Both the position numbers and the translations under genes were made by a program. DNA of 64,000 nucleotides from Coriaria nepalensis (lineage: Eukaryota > Streptophyta > Magnoliopsida > Cucurbitales > Coriariaceae), in contig CP114482.1 of the NCBI GenBank assembly GCA_027186245.1, positions 22,091,209 to 22,155,208 of the forward strand, given 5' to 3'. A model generated the notes under the pieces. It ran no database searches and was not told the origin of the DNA. It was given only the letters and a program-made list of their open reading frames with translations. Below are positions 51,601 to 61,300 of this stretch, in pieces. The stretch's first letter is position 1. Each line of letters opens with the position of its first letter.

Positions 51601-52765
51601 TCCATTTGTTTAGCCTTGAAGTCATGTTACTGAGTCTCTTCTAGTCACTAAATCATTCTAAATTAATTCGAACGAATTCTATTTTCGCCCTTCAAACATT
51701 ATTTTCTTACATAACTTGTAATTAATCTATTGAAAACAACAATGCATTATTTTAGCATTAAAAAGCATATGACTCAGTCTTTTCAATCATTATATTGTTG
51801 GAAGGCACTTCGAACCAATTCTCTTTTTGTATTTTGAATCTGGCTTTCATGCATAACTTGCAATTGATCTATTGATGGCAACTATGCATTTTTTTACCCT
51901 TAAAGTCATATTTTTGCGTCTCTTTTTGTCAGTAAATCATTCTAAATCACTTCGTATGAAATTCGGCATTTAAACATGACTTTCGTACATAACTTGCAAG
52001 TGATCGATTATAAGCAACAATGCATTTGTTTAGCCTTCAAGTCATGTTACTGAGTCTCTTCTAGTCATTAAATCATTCTAAATTAATTCGAACGAATTCT
52101 ATTTTTGGCCTTCAAATATTATTTTCTTACATAACCTGAAATTAATCTATTGAAAACAACAATGCATTATTTTAGCATTAAAAAGCATATGACTCAGTCT
52201 TTTCAACCACTAAATTGTTGGAAGGCACTTCGAACCAATTCTCTTTTTGTATTTTGAACGTGGTTTTCATGCATAACTTGCAATTGATCTATTGATGGCA
52301 ACTATGGATTTTTTTACCCTTAAAGTCATATTTTTGCGTCTCTTTTAGTTATTAAATCTTTCTAAATCACTTCGTATGAAATTCGGCATTTAAACATGAC
52401 TTTCGTGCATAACTTGCAGTTGATCTACTATAGGCAACAATGCATTTCTTTAGCCTTAAAGTCATGTCACTGAGTCACTTCTAGTCATTAAATCATTCTA
52501 AATTAATTCGAACGAATTCTATTATCGCCCTTCAAACATTATTTTCTTACATAACTTGTAATTAATCTATTGAAGACAACAATGCATTATTTTAGCATTA
52601 AAAAGCATATCACTCAGTCTTTTCAATCATTAAATTGTTTGTAGGCACTTCGAACCAATTCTCTTTTTGTATTTTGAACGCCACTTTCATGCATTACTTG
52701 GAATTGATCTATTGATGGAAACTATGCATTTTTTTAGACTTAAAGTCACATTTTTGCGTCTCTTC
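45621..52765 (+). repeat. HOR unit F, copy 2
   Basis: The unit is collinear with 34,270-41,410 to about 52,765. There it continues with AGTAAGTAATTCATTC instead of returning to the F start, so this is the last unit. Private changes include TTGTCGGAAGG near 50,957, CTATAGATGG near 51,450 and CCTTCAAGTC near 52,034. Confidence 0.88.
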
Positions 52766-55020
52766 TAGTAAGTAATTCATTCTAAATCACTTCGAACCAA
52801 ATTCGGCCTTTAAACATGACTTTCGTGCATAACTTGCAGTTGATCTATTATAGGCAACAATGCATTTGTTTAGCCTTGAAGTCATGTCACTGAGTCTCTT
52901 CTAGTCATTAAATCATTCTAAATTAATTCGAATGAATTCTTTTTTCGCCCTTCAAACATTATTTTCTTACATAACTTGTAATTAATCTATTGAAGACAAC
53001 AATGCATTATTTTAGCATTAAAAAGCATATCACTCAGTCTTTTCAATCGTTAAATTGTTTGAAGGCACTTCTAACCAATTCTCTTTTTGTATTTAGAACG
53101 CGACTTTCATGCATAACTTGCAATTGATCTATTGATGGCAACTATGTATTTTTTTTGCCTGAAAGGCATATTTTTGCGTCTCTTCTAGTCAGTAAATCAT
53201 TCTGAATCACTTCGAACCAAATTCGGCCTTTAAACATGACTTTCGTGCATAACTTGCAGTTGATCTATTATAGGCAACAATGCATTTGTTTAGCCTTAAA
53301 GTCATGTCACTGAGTCTCTTCTAGTCATTAAATCATTCTAAATTAATTCAAACGAATTCTTTTTTCGCCCTTCAAACATTATTTTCTTACATAACTTGTA
53401 ATTAATCTATTGAAGACAACAATGCATTATTTTAGCATTAAAAAGCATATCACTCAGTCTTTTCAATCGTTAAATTGTTTGAAGGCACTTCGAACCAATT
53501 CTCTTTTTGCATTTAAAACGCGACTTTCATGCATAACTTGCAATTGATCTATTGATGGCAACTATGCATTTTTTTACCCTTAAAGTCATATTTTTGCGTC
53601 TCTTTTTGTCAGTAAATCATTCTAAATCACTTCGTATGAAATTTGGCATTTAAACATGACTTTCGTGCATAACTTGCAGTTGATCTATTATAGGCAACAA
53701 TGCATTTGTTTAGCCTTGAAGTCATGTTACTGAGTCTCTTCTATCATTAAATCATTCTAAATTAATTCGAACGAATTCTATTTTCGCCCTTCAAACATTA
53801 TTTTCTTACATAACTTGTAATTAATCTATTGAAAACAACAATGCATTATTTTAGCATTAAAAAGCATATGACTCAGTCTTTTCAATCATTAAATTGTTTG
53901 AAGGCACTTCGAACCAATTCCCTTTTTGTATTTCGAACGTGGTTTTCATACATAACTTGCAATTGATCTATTGATGGCAACTATGCATTTTTTTACCCTT
54001 AAAGTCATATTTTTGCGTCTCTTTTAGTCATTAAATCTTTCTAAATCACTTCGTATGAAATTCGGCATTTAAACATGACTTTCGTGCATAACTTGCAGTT
54101 GATCTACTATAGGCAACAATGCATTTCTTTAGCCTTAAAGTCATGTCACTGAGTCACTTCTAGTCATTAAATCATTCTAAATTAATTCGAACGAATTCTA
54201 TTATCGCTCTTCAAACATTATTTTCTTACATAACTTGTAATTAATCTATTGAAAACAACAATGCATTAGTTTAGCATTAAAAAGTATGTCCCTCAGTCTT
54301 TTCAATTATTAAATTGTTTGAAGGCACTTCGAACAAATTCTCTTTTTGCATTTAGAACGCGACTTTCATGCATAACTTATAATTGATCTATTGATGGCAA
54401 CTATGAATTTTTTTACCCTTAAAGTCATATTTTTGCGTCTCTTTTTGTCAGTAAATCATTCTAAATCACTTCGAACGAAATGCGGCCTTTAAACATGACT
54501 TTCGTGCGTAACTTGCAGTTGATCTATTGAAGGCAACAATGCATTTGTTTTGCCTTAAAGTCATGTCACTGAGTCTCTTCTAGTCATTAAATCATTCTAA
54601 ATGAATTCGAACGAATTCTATTTGCGCCCTTCAAACATTATTTTCTGACATAACTTGTAATTAATCTATTCAAGGAAACAATGCATTATTTTCGCATTAA
54701 AAAGCATATCACTCAGTCTTTTCAATCATTAAATTGTTTCAAGGCACTTCAAACCAATTCTCTTTTTGCATTTAAAACGCAACTTTCATGTATAATTTGC
54801 AATTGATCTATTGATGGCAACTATGTATTTTTTTACCCTTAAAGTCATAATTTTGCGTCTCTTTTAGTCATTAAATCTTTCTAAATCACTGCGTATGAAA
54901 TTCGGCATTTAAACATGACTTTCGTGCATAACTTGCAGTTGATCTACTATAGGCAACAATGCATTTGTTTATCCTTAAAGTCATGTCACTGAGTCTCTTC
55001 TAGTCATTAAATCATTCTAA
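52766..55020 (+). repeat. Diverged trimers, older relative of 30.07-31.5 kb
   Basis: From 53,603 the sequence runs collinear with 30,071 onward at offset 23,532 (for example the AAAAAGTATRTCCCTC form at 54,283 against 30,751, and CTATGTATTT at 54,821 against 31,289). Divergence by eye is a few percent, clearly more than between the F copies. A one-base loss (CTATCATTAAATC) lies near 53,743. The first 800 bp resemble trimers inside F (36.4-37.0 kb). No gene is visible. Confidence 0.8.
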
Positions 55021-56700
55021 ATTAATTCGAACGAATTCTATTTTCGCCCTTCAAACATTATTTTCTTACATAACTTGTAATTAATCTATTGAAAACAACA
55101 ATGCATTAGTTTAGCATTAAAAAGCATATCACTCAGTCTTTTCAATCATTAAATTGTTTGAAGGCACTTCGAACCAATTCTCTTTTTGTATTTAGAACGC
55201 GACTTTCATCCCTAACTTGCAATTGATCTATTGACGGAAACTATGCATTTTTTTAACCTTAAAGTCATATTTTTGCGTCTCTTCTAGTCAGTAAATTATT
55301 CTAAATCACTTCGAACCAAATTCGGCCTTTAAACATCACTTTCGTGCATAACTTGCAGTTGATCTATAATAGGGAACAATGCACTTTTTTTGCCTTAAAG
55401 TAATGTCACTGAGTCTCTTCTAGTCATTAAATCATTCTAAATTAATTCGAACGAATTCTATTTGCGCCCTTCAAACATTATTTTCTTACATAACTTGAAA
55501 TTAATCTATTGAAGACAACAATGCATTATTTTAGCATTAAAAAGCACATCACTCAGTCTTTCCAATCATTAAATTGTTTGGAGACACTTTGAACCAATTC
55601 TCTTTTTGTATTTAGAACGCGACTTTCATGCATAAATTGCAATTGATCTATTGATGTCAACTATGCATTTTTTAGCCTTAAAGTCATATTTTTGCGTCTC
55701 TTTTTGTCAGTAAATCATTCTAAATCACTTCAGACAAAATGCGGCCTTTAAACATGACTTTTGTGCGTAACTTGCAGTTGATCTATTGAAGGCAACAATG
55801 CATTTGTTTAGCCTTAAAGTCATGTCACTGAGTCTCTTCTAGTCATTAAATCATTCTAAATTAATTCGAACGAATTCTATTTGTGCCCTTCAAACATTAA
55901 TTTCTTACATTACTTGTAATTAATCTATTGAAGAAAACAATGCATTATTTTCGCATTAAAAAGCATATCACTCAGTCTTTTCAATCATTAAATTTTTTTA
56001 AGGCACTTCGAACCAATTCTCTTTTTGCATTTAAAACGCAACTTTCATGCATAATTTGCAATTGATCTATTGATGGCAACTATGCATTTTTTTAATCCTT
56101 AAAGTCATATTTTTGCGTCTCTTTTAGTCATTAAATCTTTCTAAATCACTTCGAACGAAATTCGGCTTTTAAACATGATTTTTGTGCGGAACTTGCAGTT
56201 GATTAATTGAAGGCAACAATGCATTTGTTTAGCCTTGAAGTCATGTCACTGAGTCTCTTCTAGTCATTAAATCATTCTAAATTAATTCGAACGAATTTTA
56301 TTTTCGCCCTCCAAACAATATTTTCTTACGTAACTTGTAATTAATCTATTGAAGAAAACAATGCATTATTTTAGCATTAAAAAGCATATCACTCAGTCTT
56401 TTCAATCATTAAATTGTTTGAAGGCACTTCGAAGCAATTCTCTTTTTGTATTTAGAACGCGACTTTCATGCATAACTTGCAATTGATCTATTGATGGAAA
56501 CTATGCATTTTTTTAGGCTTAAAGTCATATTTTTGCGTCTCTTCTACTCAGTAAATCATTCTAAATCACTTCGAACGAAATTCGGCCTTTAAACATGACT
56601 TTCGTACATAACTTGCAGTTGATCTGTTATAGGAAACAATGCATTTGTTTAGCCTTAAAGTCGTGTCACTGAGTCTGTTCTAGTCATTAAATCATTCTAA
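55021..56700 (+). repeat. 1680-bp tandem duplication, copy 1 (12 monomers)
   Basis: The segment is repeated immediately at 56,701-58,380. Markers are CATCCCTAACTTG with TTGACGGAAAC (near 55,208), GGAGACACTTTGAACC (near 55,580), TTCAGACAAAATGCGG (near 55,729) and GATTAATTGAAGG (near 56,202). It is also an older relative of parts of 33.7-35.7 kb. Confidence 0.9.
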
Positions 56701-58380
56701 ATTAATTCGAACGAATTCTATTTTCGCCCTTCAAACATTATTTTCTTACATAACTTGTAATTAATCTATTGAAAACGACAATGCATTAGTTTAGCATTAA
56801 AAAGCATATCACTCAGTCTTTTCAATCATTAAATTGTTTGAAGGCACTTCGAACCAATTCTCTTTTTGTATTTAGAACGCGACTTTCATCCCTAACTTGC
56901 AATTGATCTATTGACGGAAACTATGCATTTTTTTAACCTTAAAGTCATATTTTTGCGTCTCTTCTAGTCAGTAAATTATTCTAAATCACTTCGAACCAAA
57001 TTCGGCCTTTAAACATCACTTTCGTGCATAACTTGCAGTTGATCTATAATAGGGAACAATGCACTTTTTTTGCCTTAAAGTAATGTCACTGAGTCTCTTC
57101 TAGTCATTAAATCATTCTAAATTAATTCGAACGAATTCTATTTGCGCCCTTCAAACATTATTTTCTTACATAACTTGAAATTAATCTATTGAAGACAACA
57201 ATGCATTATTTTAGCATTAAAAAGCACATCACTCAGTCTTTCCAATCATTAAATTGTTTGGAGACACTTTGAACCAATTCTCTTTTTGTATTTAGAACGC
57301 GACTTTCATGCATAAATTGCAATTGATCTATTGATGTCAACTATGCATTTTTTAGCCTTAAAGTCATATTTTTGCGTCTCTTTTTGTCAGTAAATCATTC
57401 TAAATCACTTCAGACAAAATGCGGCCTTTAAACATGACTTTTGTGCGTAACTTGCAGTTGATCTATTGAAGGCAACAATGCATTTGTTTAGCCTTAAAGT
57501 CATGTCACCGAGTCTCTTCTAGTCATTAAATCATTCTAAATTAATTCGAACGAATTCTATTTGTGCCCTTCAAACATTAATTTCTTACATTACTTGTAAT
57601 TAATCTATTGAAGAAAACAATGCATTATTTTCGCATTAAAAAGCATATCACTCAGTCTTTTCAATCATTAAATTTTTTTAAGGCACTTCGAACCAATTCT
57701 CTTTTTGCATTTAAAACGCAACTTTCATGCATAATTTGCAATTGATCTATTGATGGCAACTATGCATTTTTTTAATCCTTAAAGTCATATTTTTGCGTCT
57801 CTTTTAGTCATTAAATCTTTCTAAATCACTTCGAACGAAATTCGGCTTTTAAACATGATTTTTGTGCGGAACTTGCAGTTGATTAATTGAAGGCAACAAT
57901 GCATTTGTTTAGCCTTGAAGTCATGTCACTGAGTCTCTTCTAGTCATTAAATCATTCTAAATTAATTCGAACGAATTTTATTTTCGCCCTCCAAACAATA
58001 TTTTCTTACGTAACTTGTAATTAATCTATTGAAGAAAACAATGCATTATTTTAGCATTAAAAAGCATATCACTCAGTCTTTTCAATCATTAAATTGTTTG
58101 AAGGCACTTCGAAGCAATTCTCTTTTTGTATTTAGAACGCGACTTTCATGCATAACTTGCAATTGATCTATTGATGGAAACTATGCATTTTTTTAGGCTT
58201 AAAGTCATATTTTTGCGTCTCTTCTACTCAGTAAATCATTCTAAATCACTTCGAACGAAATTCGGCCTTTAAACATGACTTTCGTACATAACTTGCAGTT
58301 GATCTGTTATAGGAAACAATGCATTTGTTTAGCCTTAAAGTCGTGTCACTGAGTCTCTTCTAGTCATTAAATCATTCTAA
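56701..58380 (+). repeat. 1680-bp tandem duplication, copy 2
   Basis: The copy differs from the first at very few bases (AAAACGACA for AAAACAACA near 56,775, GTCACCGAG for GTCACTGAG near 57,508, and CTGTTC at the first copy's end against CTCTTC here). Four full trimers were duplicated in exact register. The near identity marks it as one of the youngest events in the window. Confidence 0.9.
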
Positions 58381-61300
58381 ATTAATTCGAACGAATTCTA
58401 TTTGCGCCCTTCAAACATTAATTTCTTACATAACTTGTAATTAATCTATTGAAGACAACAATGCATTATTTTAGCATTAAAAAGCATATCACTCAGTCTT
58501 TTCAATCATTAAATTGTTTGAAGGCACTTCGAAGCAATTCTCTTTTTGTATTTAGAACGCGACTTTCATCCCTAACTTGCAATTGATCTATTGATGGAAG
58601 CTATGCATTTTTTTAGCCTTAATGTCATATTTTTGCGTCTCTTCTAGTCAGTAAATCATTCTAAATCACTTCGTATGAAATTCGGCATTTAAACATGACT
58701 TTCGTGCATAACCTGCAGTTGATCTATTATAGGCAACAATGCATTTGTTTAGCCTTGAAGTCATGTCACTGAGTCTCTTCTGGTCATTAAATCATTCTAA
58801 ATTAATTCGAACGAATTCTATTTTCGCCCTTCAAACATTATTTTCTTACATTACTTGTAATTAATCTATTGAAGAAAACAATGCATTATTTTAGCATTAA
58901 AAAGCATATCACTCAGTCTTTTTAATCATTAAATTGTTTGAAGGCACTTCGAACCAATTCTCTTTTTGTATTTTGAACGCCACTTTCATGCATTACTTGG
59001 AATTGATCTATTGATGGAAACTATGCATTTTTTTAGACTTAAAGTCATATTTTTGCGTCTCTTCTAGTCAGTAATTCATTCTAAATCACTTCGAACCAAA
59101 TTCGGCCTTTAAACATGACTTTCGTGCATAACTTGCAGTTGATCTATTATAGGCAACAATGCATTTGTTTAGCCTTAAAGTCTTGTCACTGAGTCTCTTC
59201 TAGTCATTAAATCATTCTAAATTAATTCGAACGAATTCTTTTTTCGCCCTTCAAACATTATTTTCTTACGTAACTTGTAATTAATCTATTGAAGACAACA
59301 ATGCATTATTTTAGCATTAAAAAGCATATCACTCAGTCTTTTCAATCATTAAATTGTTTGAAGGCACTTCGAAGCAATTCTCTTTTTGTATTTAGAACGC
59401 GACTTTCATCCCTAACTTGCAATTGATCTACTGATGGAAGCTATGCATTTTTTTAGCCTTAATGTCATATTTTTGCGTCTCTTCTAGTCAGTAAATCATT
59501 CTAAATCACTTCGTATGAAATTCGGCATTTAAACATGACTTTCGTGCATAACTTGCAGTTGATCTATTATAGGCAACAATGCATTTGTTTAGCCTTAAAG
59601 TCATGTCACTAAGTCTCTTCTAGTCATTAAATCATTCTAAATTAATTCGAACGAATTCTATTTTCGCCCTTCAAACATTATTTTCTTACATAACTTGTAA
59701 TTAATCTATTGAAGACAACAACGCATTATTTTAGCATTAAAAAGCATATCTCTCAGTCTTTTCAATCATTAAATTGTTTGAAGGCACTTCGAACCAATTC
59801 TCTTTTTGTATTTAGAATGCGACTTTCATGCATAACTTGCAATTGATCTATTGATGGCAACTATGCATTTTTTAAGCCTTAAATTCATATTTTTGCGTCT
59901 CTTTTAGTCATTAAATCTTTCTAAATCACTTTGTATGAAATTCGGCATTTAAACATGACTTTCGTGCATAACTTGCAGTTGATCTACTATAGGCAACAAT
60001 GCATTTGTTTAGCCTTAAAGTCATGTCACTGTGTCTCTTCTAGTCATGAAATCATTCTAAATTAATTCGAACGAATTCTATTTTCGCCCTTCAAACATTA
60101 TTTTCTTACATAACTTGTAATTAATCTATTGAAAACAACGGTGCATTATTTTAGCATTAAAAAGCATAAGACTCAGTCTTTTCAATCATTAAATTGTTTG
60201 AAGGCACTTCGAACAAATTCTCTTTTTGTATTTTGAACGTGGCTTTCATGCATAACTTGCAATTGATCTATTGATGGCAACTATGCATTTTTTTTTGCCT
60301 TAAAGGCATATTTTTGCGTCTCTTTTAGTCAGTAAATCATTCTAAATCACTTCGTATGAAATTCGGCATTTAAACATGACTTTCGTGCATAACTTGCAGT
60401 TGATCTATTATAGGCAACAATGCATTTGTTTGGCCTTGAAGTCATGTCACTGAGTCTCTTCTGGTCATTAAATCATTCTAAATTAATTCGAACGAATTCT
60501 ATTTTCGCCTTTCAAACATTATTTTCTTACATTACTTGTAATTAATCTATTGAAGAAAACAATGCATTATTTTCGCATTAAAAAGCATATCACCCAGTCT
60601 TTTCAATCATTAAATTGTTTGAAGGCACTTTGAACCAATTCTCTTTTTGCATTTAGAACGCGACTTTCATGCATAACTTGCAATTGATCTATTGATGGCA
60701 ACTATGCATTCTTTTACCCTTAAATTCATATTTTTGCGTCTCTTTTAGTCATTAAATCTTTCTAAATCACTTCGTATGAAATTCGGCATTTAAACATGAC
60801 TTTCGTGCATAACTTGCAGTTGATCTACTATAGGCAACAATGCATTTGTTTAGCCTTAAAGTCATGTCACTGTGTCTCTTCTAGTCATGAAATCATTCTA
60901 AATTAATTCGAACGAATTCTATTTTCGCCCTTCAAACATTATTTTCTTACATAACTTGTAATTAATCTATTGAAAACAACGGTGCATTATTTTAGCATTA
61001 AAAAGCATAAGACTCAGTCTTTTCAATCATTAAATTGTTTGAAGGCACTTCGAACAAATTCTCTTTTTGTATTTTGAACGTGGCTTTCATGCATAACTTG
61101 CAATTGATCTATTGATGGCAACTATGCATTTTTTTTTGCCTTAAAGGCATATTTTTGCGTCTCTTTTAGTCAGTAAATCTTTCTAAATCACTTCGTATGA
61201 AATTCGGCATTTAAACATGACTTTCGTGCATAACTTGCAGTTGATCTACTATAGGCAACAATGCATTTGTTTAGCCTTAAAGTCATGTCACTGTGTCTCT

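Noticed and set aside
34270..52765. Assembly duplication as the sole explanation of the F copies
   Set aside because: The copies differ at about a dozen scattered bases and the S units have their own internal junction and a private 10-bp duplication, which is unlike a simple assembly copy. It cannot be fully excluded without reads.
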